Positions 41,529-51,270 of a stretch of 64,000 nt of DNA are shown here, piece by piece. The notes under the pieces were generated by a model. It worked only from the letters and a program-made list of their open reading frames with translations. It searched no databases and had not been told where the DNA came from. The stretch is from Rubrivivax albus (lineage in GTDB: Bacteria; Pseudomonadota; Gammaproteobacteria; Burkholderiales; Burkholderiaceae_C), in assembly GCF_004016515.1 (NCBI RefSeq), contig NZ_SACT01000003.1, forward strand, positions 62,001-126,000, written 5' to 3'. Positions within the stretch are counted from its first letter, which is position 1; each line of letters begins with the position of its first letter. The translations under genes and the position numbers were made by a program.

Positions 41529-41585
41529 AGCCTTCCAACTCCGCCACCACCGGCACCCCACGGGAAGGTGGCCTGCGGTGTTCTC

Positions 41586-41671
41586 TGGTGGAGGAGGCTG
41601 GATTCGAACCAGCGTAGGCGTAAGCCAACAGATTTACAGTCTGCCCCCTTTAGCCACTCGGGCACCCCTCC
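41586..41671 (-). tRNA. tRNA-Tyr (GTA)
   Basis: 86 bases with the long variable arm of a class II tRNA, CCA encoded (41586-41588), acceptor GGAGGGG, anticodon GTA in CTGTAAA. First gene of the tRNA-tuf transcript. Confidence 0.95.
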
Positions 41672-41683
41672 GGAGAGCCTGTG

Positions 41684-41692
41684 AGTATAGCA
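41684..41692 (-). promoter_or_regulatory. Extended -10 promoter of the tRNA-tufB operon
   Basis: TGCTATACT on the minus strand (41684-41692) is an extended -10 element 12 bases ahead of the tRNA-Tyr 5' end. TTGACT (41711-41716) lies upstream but 21 bases away, too far for a normal -35. The elements overlap the 3' end of ung. Confidence 0.6.
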
Positions 41693-41698
41693 CGGCAA

Positions 41699-42376
41699 TC
41701 AGGGCGCGCCAGTCAAGCCCCACCAGTCGATCCGGTCGGCCGTGGCCGCGAAGTGGCTGCCGTCGGCCATGAACTCGCGCCGGATGTCGTGTGACGGGTG
41801 GCGCGTGCGGAAGACCGGCACGCTGGGCGCCGCCGGACAGGCGGCGTCAAAGAACGCGTTCGCCGGTTTGCCCCAGAGCAGAAACGCAGGCGGTTGATCG
41901 CGGCCGCACAGATACTGAACAATTTGAGCAGTGAGCGCTTGCCATCCGCAGTCCAGGTGGGCGCCGGCACGGCCCACTTCCACCGTCAGCGTCGGGTTCA
42001 GCAGCAGCACGCCCTGCTCGGCCCAGGCGTCGAGCTTCCAAATGGCCGGTGGCGCCCAGCCCGGGCGATCCGACGCCAGCACCTGGAAGATGCGGCGCAG
42101 CGAATGCGGCCGGCCGTGCCCCGCGGAGAAGGCCAGGCCATCGGCATGACCCGGCTTCGGGTAGGGGTCCTGGCCGAACACCACGACGCGGGCCGCCTCG
42201 GGCGGCACCAGACGCAACGCGCGAAAGGGGTCGGCCGGCGCGATGTCGAGCGTGCCGGACGCGGCGCGCACCCGGTCGGTCACCGCCTGCTCCGCGGCCG
42301 GCGTCCAGCCGGGCAGCGCGGCGCGCCAGGCCGCAGGCAGCGCGGCAAACGCTGCCGGCAGGTCGTCGGCCGTCAC
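41699..42376 (-). CDS. ung: Uracil-DNA glycosylase with divergent motifs
   Basis: 225 residues with a GTG start at 42376 that overlaps the trpC stop (GTGA). Motif A reads GQDPYP (68-73) followed by [11 protein letters not shown], so the water-activating Asp is kept but the usual final His of GQDPYH is Pro. [16 protein letters not shown] matches family 1. LLWGK (166-170) lacks the usual Ser-His, and HPSHD (193-197) keeps the catalytic His but not the HPSPLS leucine loop. It removes uracil from DNA if active. It is the last cistron after trpDC. Confidence 0.85.
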   Translation of the reverse strand: MTADDLPAAFAALPAAWRAALPGWTPAAEQAVTDRVRAASGTLDIAPADPFRALRLVPPEAARVVVFGQDPYPKPGHADGLAFSAGHGRPHSLRRIFQVLASDRPGWAPPAIWKLDAWAEQGVLLLNPTLTVEVGRAGAHLDCGWQALTAQIVQYLCGRDQPPAFLLWGKPANAFFDAACPAAPSVPVFRTRHPSHDIRREFMADGSHFAATADRIDWWGLTGAP

Positions 42377-43161
42377 GCGAACAGGTCCGCGAGCGCGGCG
42401 CCGGGGTCGGGCGCGCGCATGAACGCCTCGCCCACCAGGAAGGCGTGCACGCCGGCGTCGCGCATGCGGCGCACGTCGTCCCGGCCCAGGATGCCGGACT
42501 CGGTGACCAGGAGCCTGTCCGCAGGCACCCGCGGCAGCAGGTCCAGCGTGGTCTGCAGTGTGACGTCGAAGGTGCGCAGGTTACGGTTGTTGATGCCCAC
42601 CAGCGGTGTCTGCAGCCGCAGCGCACGGTCGAGTTCGGCACCGTCGTGCACCTCCACCAGCACGTCCATGCCCAGCGCCAGCGCCGTGGCTTCCAGGTCG
42701 GCCATCAAGGCATCGTCCAGACAGGCGGCAATCAGCAGGATGCAGTCCGCGCCCAGCGCGCGCGCCTCCACCACCTGGTAGGCATCGACCATGAAGTCCT
42801 TGCGCAGCACCGGCAGCGCACAAGCTTCGCGCGCCTGTTGCAGGTAGGCGGCCGCGCCCTGGAAGAAGCGCTCGTCGGTCAGCACGCTGAGGCAGGCGGC
42901 GCCGTGCTCCGCGTAGCTGGCCGCGATCTCGGCCGGCACGAAGTGCTCGCGCAGCACGCCCTTGCTGGGGCTGGCCTTCTTGACCTCGGCGATCACGCCG
43001 GCACCGCCGGCGGCGATCTTCGCGCGCAATGCGGCGACGAAGCCGCGCACGTCACGCCGCGCCTCGGCCTCCGCGCGCCAGCTCTCGAACGACCGCACCG
43101 CGCGCCCCGCCGCGATTTCCTCGCGCTTGACGGCGACGATCTTCTGCAGGATGTCGCTCAT
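42373..43161 (-). CDS. trpC: Indole-3-glycerol phosphate synthase
   Basis: 262 residues, a TIM barrel starting [17 protein letters not shown]. Signature [15 protein letters not shown] (56-70) holds the catalytic lysine and phosphate contact; VLRKDFMVD and [11 protein letters not shown] follow. It catalyses ring closure of CdRP in tryptophan synthesis. It follows trpD by 4 bases. It is monofunctional, with no TrpF domain. Confidence 0.97.
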   Translation of the reverse strand: MSDILQKIVAVKREEIAAGRAVRSFESWRAEAEARRDVRGFVAALRAKIAAGGAGVIAEVKKASPSKGVLREHFVPAEIAASYAEHGAACLSVLTDERFFQGAAAYLQQAREACALPVLRKDFMVDAYQVVEARALGADCILLIAACLDDALMADLEATALALGMDVLVEVHDGAELDRALRLQTPLVGINNRNLRTFDVTLQTTLDLLPRVPADRLLVTESGILGRDDVRRMRDAGVHAFLVGEAFMRAPDPGAALADLFA

Positions 43162-43165
43162 CGCA

Positions 43166-44203
43166 TCACCCCACCGGGCGGAAGCGGTTGCTGACCTTGA
43201 CGTACTGGCTCAGCTTGGCCGCCGCCTGGCCCGACGACACCGCCTCCCGCGCGCGCTTGACGCCCTCGGTCACGCTGGCGGCCACGCCGGCACAGTACAG
43301 CGCCGCCCCGGCGTTGAGCAGCACGATGTCGCGCACCGGGCCGTCCTCGTCGGCCAGCGCGCGCTGGATGCACTGCACCGACTCCTCCTTGTTGGCCACC
43401 TTGAGCACACGGCTGTCGTAGACCGGCAGGCCGAAGTCGCTGGGGTGCACGACGTATTCCTTGACCTCGCCGTCCTTGAGCTCGCCCACCAGCGTCTCGC
43501 CCGACAGCGAGACCTCGTCCATGCCGTTCATGCCGTAGACCACCATCACGTGCTCGCTGCCCAGGCGCTGCAGCACACGCACCTGGATGCCCACGAGGTC
43601 GGGGTGAAACACGCCCAGCAGCTGGTTGGGTGCATTGGCCGGGTTGGTCAGCGGGCCGAGGATGTTGAAGAACGTGCGCACACCCAGCTCCTTGCGCACC
43701 GGCGCCGCATGCCTCATGGCCGCATGGTGGTTGGGCGCAAACATGTAGCCGATGCCGGTCTCGGCCAGGCAGGTGGCCACCTGCTCCGGCGACAGGCCGA
43801 TGTACGCGCCCAGGGCTTCCATCACGTCGGCCGAGCCGGAGGTGCTCGACACGCTGCGGCCCGCATGCTTGGCCACCCGCGCGCCCGCGGCCGCGGCGAC
43901 GAACATCGACGCGGTGGAGATGTTGAAGGTGTGCGACCCGTCGCCCCCGGTGCCCACGATGTCCACCAGGTGCGTGCGGTCGGCCACCGGCACGGGCGTG
44001 GCGAACTCGCGCATCACCTGCGCCGCAGCCGCGATCTCGCCCACGGTCTCCTTCTTCACCCGCAGGCCCATGGCCAGCGCGGCGATCATGACCGGCGACA
44101 TCTCGCCGCTCATGATGCGGCGCATCAGCGCCAGCATCTCGTCGTGGAAGATCTCGCGGTGCTCGATGACGCGGGTCAGGGCTTCGGTGTTGGTGATGGG
44201 CAT
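43166..44203 (-). CDS. trpD: Anthranilate phosphoribosyltransferase
   Basis: 345 residues. The phosphoribosyl-binding [14 protein letters not shown] (about 86-99) and [21 protein letters not shown] blocks are intact. It attaches PRPP to anthranilate. Its usual neighbour trpG lies 790 bases upstream, separated by a plus-strand PEP-CTERM gene, so trpDC-ung probably has its own promoter within 44204-44319 or reads through from trpG. Confidence 0.97.
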   Translation of the reverse strand: MPITNTEALTRVIEHREIFHDEMLALMRRIMSGEMSPVMIAALAMGLRVKKETVGEIAAAAQVMREFATPVPVADRTHLVDIVGTGGDGSHTFNISTASMFVAAAAGARVAKHAGRSVSSTSGSADVMEALGAYIGLSPEQVATCLAETGIGYMFAPNHHAAMRHAAPVRKELGVRTFFNILGPLTNPANAPNQLLGVFHPDLVGIQVRVLQRLGSEHVMVVYGMNGMDEVSLSGETLVGELKDGEVKEYVVHPSDFGLPVYDSRVLKVANKEESVQCIQRALADEDGPVRDIVLLNAGAALYCAGVAASVTEGVKRAREAVSSGQAAAKLSQYVKVSNRFRPVG

Positions 44204-44319
44204 GGATGCAGACTCCGAGAGGGGCGGTCCGTCACACCGGCAGCCCCAAGAATGCGGGGTTGTCGCCTGACGACCACCCGCTTACCTTGGGTCGCCGAGT
44301 CGGCGCAAAGGAGGACAAG

Positions 44320-44952
44320 ATGACAGGTGCCAACGCGATGCGGCTTGCCACCCTGATTATCGGTGGCGCGCTCACCACCCCGGCAGCGTGGGCCGTCGCC
44401 GCCGAGGAGCAGGCGCTGGCCGTGGCCGTGCCGTTCTACTTCGAGGGCAACTGCGAGGATTGCGCGGCCGCGGCGGGCAGAACATCCTTCCGCGTGACCG
44501 GGGTGCTCGAGTTGGTCAACTACGCGCAGGGAGCCGACCTGGCGGAGGAGAACTTCGTCAGCTTCAGCTACAGCGGCTCGAACCTGCTGGACCCCTACGT
44601 GGTCACGGTGTTCGCGAACAACGCAGCGGTGCCGGCCGACACGGCGTTCCACTACTTTGCTTCGATCTCGGGCAACATCACCCTGGGCGGGCCGCAGGCC
44701 GTGCGCATCGATTTCGGCGATGGCCTGGGTTTCCAACTCAGCGCCGACGGCTCGTTCTTCACCTGCGGCGTGCGAGGCAACCGCTACTACGGCGTCCCCT
44801 GCGACCCGCTGTGGAACGATGACCTCGGCACCGGGTTCTTCGCTGCGGCACCGGTGCCCGAACCCGCCACGTCGGCCCTGCTTGGGCTGGGCCTCGCGGG
44901 TCTGGCCTGGCGCCGCCGCCAGCGCCTCGACACGTCGGCCAGTGAGGCCTGA
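44320..44952 (+). CDS. PEP-CTERM sorting-domain protein inside the trp cluster
   Basis: 210 residues from the ATG at 44320, with a textbook ribosome-binding site AAAGGAGGACAAG (44308-44320). A signal peptide (about 1-28, MRLATLIIGGALTTPAAWAVA) precedes a beta-rich body with paired cysteines (NCEDC, 46-50 region; FTCGVRGN). The C-terminus is VPEPATSALLGLGLAGLAW followed by RRRQR, the PEP-CTERM anchor processed by an exosortase. The body resembles no enzyme I know. It lies on the opposite strand to all trp genes and splits trpEG from trpDC. A weak plus-strand promoter (TTGTCG 44260-44265, TACCTT 44283-44288, 17 apart) is possible. Confidence 0.85.
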   Translation: MTGANAMRLATLIIGGALTTPAAWAVAAEEQALAVAVPFYFEGNCEDCAAAAGRTSFRVTGVLELVNYAQGADLAEENFVSFSYSGSNLLDPYVVTVFANNAAVPADTAFHYFASISGNITLGGPQAVRIDFGDGLGFQLSADGSFFTCGVRGNRYYGVPCDPLWNDDLGTGFFAAAPVPEPATSALLGLGLAGLAWRRRQRLDTSASEA

Positions 44953-44992
44953 CCTGCCCCCCTGACGGACTACGTCGCCCACGACGACCGCC

Positions 44993-45586
44993 TCACGCCG
45001 CAGGCCTGCCCATGCGCAGGAAGTTGCGCAGCATCGCGTGGCCATGTTCGGACAGGATGGATTCCGGGTGGAACTGCACGCCTTCGAGCGGCGCCGGCCC
45101 GCCGGCCAGCGCGCGGTGGCGCACACCCATGATCTCGCCGTCGGCGGTGGTGGACGTGACCTCCAGTTCCGCCGGCAGCGTCTCGCGCTCGATGGCCAGC
45201 GAGTGGTAGCGCACCACGCTGAAGTGCGACGGCAGACCCTCGTACACGCCCCGGCCGTCGGCGGTGAGGGTGTCGGTCTTGCCATGCATCTGCACCTTCG
45301 CGCGGATCACCCGCCCGCCCAACGCGGCGCCGATGGCCTGGTGCCCCAGGCACACGCCCAGGATCGGCAGCCGGCCCTGGAAGTGGCGGATGGCGTCGAT
45401 GCAGATGCCGGCCTCGGCCGGTGAGCAGGGCCCGGGGGACAGCACCAGGTGGTCGGGCTTCAGCGCCTCGATGCCGGCGAGGTCGATCTGGTCGTTGCGC
45501 ACGACGGTCACGTCCGCGCCCAGTTCGCCGAAGTACTGCACCAGGTTGAAGGTGAAGCTGTCGTAGTTGTCGATCATCAGCAGCAT
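44993..45586 (-). CDS. trpG: Anthranilate synthase glutamine amidotransferase
   Basis: 197 residues starting [19 protein letters not shown] at 45586. Class I amidotransferase marks: oxyanion strand [11 protein letters not shown], nucleophile in [10 protein letters not shown] (Cys about 79), and the His-Glu pair in VQFHPESI. It feeds ammonia to TrpE, and in many Burkholderiales the same subunit serves PabB. The start is 2 bases from the trpE stop. Confidence 0.96.
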   Translation of the reverse strand: MLLMIDNYDSFTFNLVQYFGELGADVTVVRNDQIDLAGIEALKPDHLVLSPGPCSPAEAGICIDAIRHFQGRLPILGVCLGHQAIGAALGGRVIRAKVQMHGKTDTLTADGRGVYEGLPSHFSVVRYHSLAIERETLPAELEVTSTTADGEIMGVRHRALAGGPAPLEGVQFHPESILSEHGHAMLRNFLRMGRPAA

Positions 45587-45588
45587 GG

Positions 45589-47064
45589 TCAGAACCCTTC
45601 CTCGACGAGTTCCGCCGCGCGGATGAGCGCCCGAGCCTTCTGCTCGGTCTCCCTCCATTCGAGTTCCGGCACCGAGTCGGCCACCACGCCGGCGGCGGCC
45701 TGCACGTACAGGGTCTGCTTCTGCACGATGCCGGTGCGGATGGCGATCGCCAGGTCCATGTCGCCGGCATAGCTCAGGTAGCCGCAGGCGCCGCCGTAGA
45801 TGCCGCGCTTGACCGGCTCGAGCTCGTCGATGATTTCCATCGCGCGGATCTTGGGTGCGCCGCTGAGCGTGCCGGCCGGGAAAGTGGCCTTGAGCACGTC
45901 CAGACTGCTCAGCCCGTCGGCCAGCAGGCCCTCGACGTTGCTGACGATGTGCATCACGTGCGAATAGCGCTCCACAGCGAACGCTTCCGTGACCTTCACG
46001 CTGCCGGTCTTGGCGATGCGGCCGATGTCGTTGCGCGCCAGATCGATCAGCATCAGGTGCTCGGCGCGCTCCTTCGGGTCGGCCTGCAACTCGGCCGACA
46101 GTTCGGCATCACGCTCCGGGGTGGCCCCGCGCGGGCGCGTGCCTGCCAGCGGACGGATCGTGACCTTCGGGCCTTCCGGGGACAGTTCCTGGCGCACCAG
46201 GATCTCCGGGCTGGCGCCGACGATCTGGAAGTCGCCCAGGTCGTAGAAATACATGTAGGGCGACGGATTCAGCGAGCGCAGCGCGCGGTACAGGCTCAGC
46301 GGGCTCTCGGTGTAGCGCTTGCGCAGCCGTTGGCCGATGACCACCTGCATGCAGTCACCCGCGGCGATGTACTCCTTGGCGCGGCGCACGGCGGCTTCCA
46401 GCTGTTCGCGCGAGGTCTCGCGCTCCACGGCGTAGCTGGCCCCGCGCTTCACCGCCGGCGCGGTGACGCTGTAGCGCAGCTTGTCGGTCAGTTCCGCCAG
46501 GCGCCGCTTGCCACGGAAGTAGGCCTCCGGCTGCCCCGGGTCGGCCCAGACGATCAGGTACAGGCGGCCGCTGAGGTTGTCGATGACCGCCAGTTCTTCG
46601 GTCTGCAGCAGCAGGATGTCAGGCGTGTCCAGGCCGCCTGTCTTCTGCGTCTTCGCCAGCCGCGGCTCGATGAAGCGCACGGCGTCATAGCCGAAGTAAC
46701 CCGCCAGCCCACCACAGAAGCGCGGCAGCCCCGGGCGCAGTGCCGGCTTGAAGCGCCGCTGGTAGGCGGCAATGAAGTCCAGCGGGTTGCCCTCGTCGCG
46801 TTCGACGACACGGCCATCGGTCACCACCTCGGACACGAACCCGGCGGCGCGCAGCAGCGTGCGGGCCGGCAGGCCGATGAAGGAGTAGCGGCCGAAACGT
46901 TCCCCGCCGACGACGGATTCGAGCAGGAAGCTGTGGGGTTGCCCGCCGGCCAGCTTGAGGTACAGCGACAGCGGCGTTTCGAGGTCGGCAAAGGCCTCGG
47001 CAATGAGCGGGATGCGGTTGTGGCCCTGCGCGGCAAGGCTCTGGAATTCCAGTTCGGTGATCAT
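45589..47064 (-). CDS. trpE: Anthranilate synthase component I
   Basis: 491 residues from the ATG at 47064 ([19 protein letters not shown]), with GAGGA about 9 bases upstream. The N-terminal domain has the feedback-binding LLESVVGG, and the chorismate-binding domain has [19 protein letters not shown] and [20 protein letters not shown]. It makes anthranilate from chorismate. It is preceded by a putative leader peptide rich in Trp codons and by an RNA pairing that can hide its ribosome-binding site. Confidence 0.97.
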   Translation of the reverse strand: MITELEFQSLAAQGHNRIPLIAEAFADLETPLSLYLKLAGGQPHSFLLESVVGGERFGRYSFIGLPARTLLRAAGFVSEVVTDGRVVERDEGNPLDFIAAYQRRFKPALRPGLPRFCGGLAGYFGYDAVRFIEPRLAKTQKTGGLDTPDILLLQTEELAVIDNLSGRLYLIVWADPGQPEAYFRGKRRLAELTDKLRYSVTAPAVKRGASYAVERETSREQLEAAVRRAKEYIAAGDCMQVVIGQRLRKRYTESPLSLYRALRSLNPSPYMYFYDLGDFQIVGASPEILVRQELSPEGPKVTIRPLAGTRPRGATPERDAELSAELQADPKERAEHLMLIDLARNDIGRIAKTGSVKVTEAFAVERYSHVMHIVSNVEGLLADGLSSLDVLKATFPAGTLSGAPKIRAMEIIDELEPVKRGIYGGACGYLSYAGDMDLAIAIRTGIVQKQTLYVQAAAGVVADSVPELEWRETEQKARALIRAAELVEEGF

Positions 47065-47070
47065 CGGTCG

Positions 47071-47150
47071 GGTCCTCGGGCCACCCACGGGGGTGCGCCT
47101 GGCGTTCAGAGGGCCAGCCGGGGCGCCCGGGCAGGATGCCGGAGAGGACC
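47071..47150 (-). promoter_or_regulatory. RNA pairing that can mask the trpE ribosome-binding site
   Basis: On the minus strand GGTCCTC (47144-47150), just after the leader-peptide stop, is the exact complement of GAGGACC (47071-47077), which contains the trpE Shine-Dalgarno. Local stems between them are CCGGG/CCCGG, CTGGC/GCCAG and CACCC/GGGTG. No U-tract follows any stem, so control would be translational, not intrinsic termination. Confidence 0.45.
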
Positions 47151-47163
47151 GCGGCGGCGTGGT

Positions 47164-47244
47164 TCAGGCAGACAGGTGCCAGCGACGCCAGGGCCAGGCT
47201 CCCCGGTCGTGTGACCCGTTGCTCAGAACGCGCGCGATGAACAT
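47164..47244 (-). CDS. trpL: Putative trp leader peptide
   Basis: A 26-codon frame, MFIARVLSNGSHDRGAWPWR then RWHLSA and a TGA stop, ending 99 bases before trpE. Trp codons fall at 17, 19 and 22. Three Trp codons within six positions ahead of the first tryptophan gene is the hallmark of ribosome-mediated attenuation. There is no ribosome-binding site; a possible promoter (TTGTCG 47277-47282, TACACT 47252-47257, 19 apart) would start transcription almost at the ATG, so the message may be leaderless. Not proved to be translated. Confidence 0.55.
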   Translation of the reverse strand: MFIARVLSNGSHDRGAWPWRRWHLSA

Positions 47245-47362
47245 GCGTCGGAGTGTAGCCCAGGGCCCTTGAACCTCGACAATACGCGCCGCGCCCGATC
47301 TGCGCCCACCCCCGCACGGCCCGCCCCACCGGCGGCCACGCCCGCTTCCTCGAGGACTCACC

Positions 47363-47983
47363 ATGTTCCGCGCCTTCGTTCCCGCCCTGGGCCCGCTGAT
47401 CGGCCTGTTGATCGGCCTGCTGGCGACCCAGCCCGCGGCCGCCGCCGTCGTCTCCGGCGTCGACTACCCGGAACGCCTCACGGTCGCCGGCCAGCCGCTG
47501 GTGCTCAACGGGGCCGGCATCCGCTACCGATTCGTCGTCAAGGTCTACACCGCGGGGCTCTACCTGCCTGCCAAGGCCGCCACGGCGGAACAGGCCCTGG
47601 CCATGCCCGGTGCCAAGCGGCTGCACATCCAGATGCTGCGCGACATCGACGGCAACACGCTGGGCCGGCTGTTCACGCGCGGCATGGAGGACAACTCCAC
47701 GCGCGCGCAGTTCGCCAAGGCCATTCCGGGCACGCTGCAGCTCTCGGAGCTGTTCGTGGCCAAGAAGAACCTCAAGGCCGGCGAACACTTCTCGGTCGAG
47801 TACCGGCCCGGCACCGGCACCCAGGTGCTGGTCAATGGCCAGGCGATGGGCAAGCCCATCGTCGAGCCCGAGTTCTTCGCCGCGATGATGCGCATCTGGC
47901 TGGGCGACAAGCCGGCCGACGACACGCTGAAGGACCAGCTGCTGGGCAAGCCGGTGGAAGCGCAGCCCGGCCAGCTCAACTGA
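47363..47983 (+). CDS. Secreted chalcone isomerase-like protein
   Basis: 206 residues with a signal peptide (about 1-28, ending ATQPAAAAVV). The mature part matches the bacterial chalcone isomerase-like domain: LNGAGIRYRFVVKVYTAGLY near 49-68 and a C-terminal EPEFFAAMMRIWLGDKP. These periplasmic proteins are widespread in proteobacteria and lack shown chalcone isomerase activity. It is divergent from trpE and convergent with the transporter gene at 48005. Confidence 0.88.
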   Translation: MFRAFVPALGPLIGLLIGLLATQPAAAAVVSGVDYPERLTVAGQPLVLNGAGIRYRFVVKVYTAGLYLPAKAATAEQALAMPGAKRLHIQMLRDIDGNTLGRLFTRGMEDNSTRAQFAKAIPGTLQLSELFVAKKNLKAGEHFSVEYRPGTGTQVLVNGQAMGKPIVEPEFFAAMMRIWLGDKPADDTLKDQLLGKPVEAQPGQLN

Positions 47984-48004
47984 CGGCGGGCCGGCAAGAC
48001 GCCG

Positions 48005-48763
48005 TCACTCGCGGGCCGCCAGCAGGGCGGCACCGACGATCAGCGCCCCGCCAGCCAACAGGCGCAGGTCCAGCGTGCCGGCGGCCAGGGCCAGCGCGGG
48101 CAGCGCCCAGCCCCAGGCCGGGGCCGGCAGCGCCGGCACCACACCCTGCACGGCCAGCGCCGCAGCCAGGCCGCCGGCCACCACCGTGCCGCCGCTGAAC
48201 ATGGCCAGCGCGCGGGCGGCGTCCGACCGATGCGCCTCGCGCCGCAGCATCACATTGTTGAGGGCGAAGCTGAAGCCGCCGAGCACACCCAGCCATTCCG
48301 CCGTGCTGCGCGGCACGGGCCAGCCGCCGCCCTCGGCGGGCCACAGCACGATCGCGGCGCCGGCCAGCGCCATCGCCACGCGCGCACCTGCCAGCGCCGT
48401 CAGGCGCTCGCCCAGCAACGCCCGGGCCAGCAGCACGGCCCAGAGCGGCATCAGGTAGAACAGCAGCACCACGCGCACGACGTCGCCGATGGTCACGGCC
48501 CAGTTGAAGCTGGCGTTGGTGGTGCCTGACGCGATCACCAGCACCCACAGGCTGGGCGTGCGCAGCAGTTCGCGCCAGGCCGCCGGCCGCGACAGGGTGA
48601 GGACGAGCACGGCGATGGCGTAGATCAGCGCCGTGGCCCACAGCGCATGCAGGCCCTGCGCCTGCAGGTGCCGGAACGGCCACCAGGACACGCCCCAGGT
48701 GAACGCGTTGAACGTGAGCGCGGCGGCCGCCAGGGCCGCCGCCGAGCGGGCCACCGGCGGCAT
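48005..48763 (-). CDS. DMT/EamA-family transporter, apparently shortened
   Basis: 252 residues, start at 48763 overlapping the lplT stop (TGATG). The first EamA repeat (about 1-135) looks complete with about five helices and the motif ending [18 protein letters not shown]. The second repeat begins normally ([16 protein letters not shown]) but jumps from PALALAAG straight to [17 protein letters not shown]. The stretch of some 45-60 residues that normally holds two helices and the second GE-containing motif is missing. It may be a broken or reduced exporter. Substrate unknown. Confidence 0.8.
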   Translation of the reverse strand: MPPVARSAAALAAAALTFNAFTWGVSWWPFRHLQAQGLHALWATALIYAIAVLVLTLSRPAAWRELLRTPSLWVLVIASGTTNASFNWAVTIGDVVRVVLLFYLMPLWAVLLARALLGERLTALAGARVAMALAGAAIVLWPAEGGGWPVPRSTAEWLGVLGGFSFALNNVMLRREAHRSDAARALAMFSGGTVVAGGLAAALAVQGVVPALPAPAWGWALPALALAAGTLDLRLLAGGALIVGAALLAARE

Positions 48764-50040
48764 CAGTGGTGGTCCGAGCGGGCGATGTCGAGCAGGTGCT
48801 CGACTTCGGCACGGTGCGCCTGCAGGTTGTGCCGGTGCCAGCGCCGGATGGCCTCCATCGTGCCGGCCACCACCAGCCCGAAGATGGCGATGGCGCCGAA
48901 GGCCGAGAGGCCGAACTTCGTCATGCCGGCGTAGAAGGCCCCCAGGCCCAGGATGCAGGCCTGCTCGTTGAAGTTCTGCACCGCGATCGACCGCCCCGCG
49001 CCCATCAGGTTGTGGCCGCGGTGCTGCAGCAGCGCGTTCATCGGCACGACGAGGAAGCCGCCCAGCGCGCCGACCATCATCAGGAAGGGTGCGGCCACGG
49101 CCACGTCGCGGATGGCGATCATCGCGATCACCAGCAGGCCCATGCCGGTGCCGAGCGGGATCACGCGCGTCGCGCGGTCGAGCTTCATCGCCACCGAGGC
49201 CACCACGGCGCCCACCGCCGTGCCGATGGCCACGACGCCCACCAGCAGCGAGGCCTCGGACGTGGCATAGCCCAGCGCCGCCGCCGCCCAGGCCAGCACG
49301 ATGTAGCGCAGGTTGCCGGCCACGCCCCAGAACAGCGTGGTCGTGGCCAACGAGATCTGGCCCAGCTTGTCGCGCCACAGGCGGGCATTGCACTGCTGGA
49401 AGTCGCGCAGCAGTTCCAGCAGGTTGCCCGACATCGAGCGCAGCGGTGCTTCGGTGCGTGGGATCTTCAGGTTGAACAGGGCCGCCACCACGTAGAGCCA
49501 GACGATGACGGTGATCGCGGCCTGTGCCGGCAGCACGATGCCCAGGTCAATGCCCGGCACGTCCAGGCCCAGCAGCAGCGGCGCCACCTTGTCGTTGACC
49601 AGCGCGCCGCCGACGACCACGCCCAGGATGATGGAGCCGATGGTCAGCCCCTCGATCCAGCCGTTGGCCTTGACCAGCTGCGACGGCGGCAGCAGCTCGG
49701 TGAGGATGCCGTACTTGGCCGGCGAGTAGGCCGCCGCACCCAGGCCGACGATGGCGTAGGCCAGCAGCGGGTGGCTGCCGAACAGCATCATCAGGCAGCC
49801 CACCACCTTGATGCTGTTGGAGACGAACATCACCCGTCCCTTGGGGATGCTGTCGGCGAAGGCGCCGACGAACGGCGCCAGCACCACGTAGAACAGCGCG
49901 AACATCGGCACCAGGGCCGCCCCCTGCCAGGCCGGCGCCTGCGCGTTGCGCAGCAGCTCCACCGCCGCGACGAACAGCGCGTTGTCCGCCAGCGAGCTGA
50001 AGAACTGCGCCGACATGATGGTCGAGAAGCCTTTTTTCAT
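48763..50040 (-). CDS. lplT: Lysophospholipid transporter LplT
   Basis: 425 residues, major-facilitator fold with about 12 membrane segments, starting [20 protein letters not shown]. The family block [25 protein letters not shown] (near 105-129) is present. It flips lysophospholipids inward for re-acylation by Aas, a separate protein not in this window. The ATG at 50040 has no clear ribosome-binding site. TATAAA preceded by TGC (minus, near 50132-50140) may be an extended -10. Confidence 0.93.
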   Translation of the reverse strand: MKKGFSTIMSAQFFSSLADNALFVAAVELLRNAQAPAWQGAALVPMFALFYVVLAPFVGAFADSIPKGRVMFVSNSIKVVGCLMMLFGSHPLLAYAIVGLGAAAYSPAKYGILTELLPPSQLVKANGWIEGLTIGSIILGVVVGGALVNDKVAPLLLGLDVPGIDLGIVLPAQAAITVIVWLYVVAALFNLKIPRTEAPLRSMSGNLLELLRDFQQCNARLWRDKLGQISLATTTLFWGVAGNLRYIVLAWAAAALGYATSEASLLVGVVAIGTAVGAVVASVAMKLDRATRVIPLGTGMGLLVIAMIAIRDVAVAAPFLMMVGALGGFLVVPMNALLQHRGHNLMGAGRSIAVQNFNEQACILGLGAFYAGMTKFGLSAFGAIAIFGLVVAGTMEAIRRWHRHNLQAHRAEVEHLLDIARSDHH

Positions 50041-50109
50041 GCGGGCGCGCGGGCTGCGGCGGCGGTCCTGGCCGGGCCGACGCGGTGTCTCCTGAAGGCT
50101 TTCGAGCTC

Positions 50110-50140
50110 TTGGGGGTTGACGGGCGCGCGGTTTATAGCA
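50110..50140. promoter_or_regulatory. Divergent promoter region of lplT and alr
   Basis: The 129-base gap holds an AT-rich core TTTATAG (50132-50138). On the plus strand TTGGGG (50110-50115) and TTATAG (50133-50138) are 17 apart and could drive alr. On the minus strand TGCTATAAA is an extended -10 for lplT. Both are predictions from consensus only. Confidence 0.4.
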
Positions 50141-50169
50141 CGCACCCCGCTGGCAGAATCCGGCGCACG

Positions 50170-51270
50170 ATGCCGCGTCCGATCCAAGCGTTGATTCATG
50201 CCGATGCGCTGGCGCACAACCTGGCCCGTGCCCGCCAGGCCGCGCCCGATGCCCGCGTGTGGGCGGTCGTGAAGGCCAACGCCTACGGGCACGGCATCGA
50301 GCGCGCCTTCGGTGGCCTGCGCGGCGCCGACGGCTTCGCGCTGCTGGACCTGGCCGAGGCCGAGCGCCTGCGCGCGCTGGACTGGCGCGGCCCCATCCTG
50401 CTGCTCGAAGGCTGTTTCGAGCCGCGCGACCTGGAGCTGTGCTCGCGGCTGGACCTTTGGCACGTGGTGCACTGCCCCGAGCAGATCGACTGGCTGGCGG
50501 CGCACAAGACGCTCAGGCCGCACCGCGTGTTCCTGAAGATGAACAGCGGCATGAACCGGCTGGGCTTCCGGCCCGACGCCTTCCGCGGTGCCTGGGCGCG
50601 GCTGGACGCGCTGCCGCAGGTCGACGAGATCAGCCTGATGACGCATTTCTCCGACGCCGACGGCCCGCGTGGCATCGCGCACCAGGTGGCGGTGTTCGAG
50701 GCCGCCACGCGCGACCTGCCGGGCGAGCGCAGCCTGGCCAACAGCGCGGCCACGCTGCGCCACGCGGCCGAGGCCGGCGTGGCTGCCGACTGGGTGCGCG
50801 CCGGCATCATGAGCTACGGCAGCGCGCCGGACTTCCCGGCGCACGATGCCGGCCACTGGTGCCTGCAGCCTGCGATGTCGCTGCGCGCGCGCGTGCTGGC
50901 CACGCAGACGCTGGCGCCCGGCGACACGGTGGGCTACGGCAGCAGCTTCACCGCCGAGGCCACGATGCGCATCGGCATCGTGGCCTGCGGCTATGCCGAC
51001 GGCTACCCGCGCCACTGCCCCACCGGCACGCCGGTGCTGGTGGACGGCATGCGCAGTGCCACCGTCGGCCGGGTGTCGATGGACATGCTGGCGGTGGACC
51101 TCACGGCACGGCCCGACGCCGGGCCGGGCAGCGAGGTCACGCTCTGGGGTCGCGCGTCGGCCGGGGCGGTGCTGCCCATCGACGAGGTGGCGCAGGCCGC
51201 CGGCACCATCGCCTACGAATTGATGTGCGCGCTGGCGCCGCGGGTGCCGGTGGCGCTGGCCGACGGCTGA
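50170..51270 (+). CDS. alr: Alanine racemase
   Basis: 366 residues from the ATG at 50170 ([18 protein letters not shown]). The PLP lysine is Lys35 in [11 protein letters not shown], and the second catalytic residue is the Tyr in [12 protein letters not shown]. It supplies D-alanine for peptidoglycan. It is divergent from lplT and its TGA overlaps the arfB ATG. Confidence 0.96.
   Translation: MPRPIQALIHADALAHNLARARQAAPDARVWAVVKANAYGHGIERAFGGLRGADGFALLDLAEAERLRALDWRGPILLLEGCFEPRDLELCSRLDLWHVVHCPEQIDWLAAHKTLRPHRVFLKMNSGMNRLGFRPDAFRGAWARLDALPQVDEISLMTHFSDADGPRGIAHQVAVFEAATRDLPGERSLANSAATLRHAAEAGVAADWVRAGIMSYGSAPDFPAHDAGHWCLQPAMSLRARVLATQTLAPGDTVGYGSSFTAEATMRIGIVACGYADGYPRHCPTGTPVLVDGMRSATVGRVSMDMLAVDLTARPDAGPGSEVTLWGRASAGAVLPIDEVAQAAGTIAYELMCALAPRVPVALADG

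Noticed and set aside
48766-50169. Long plus-strand extension ahead of alr
   Set aside because: It lies opposite lplT and has no alanine racemase similarity; the family start is at 50170.
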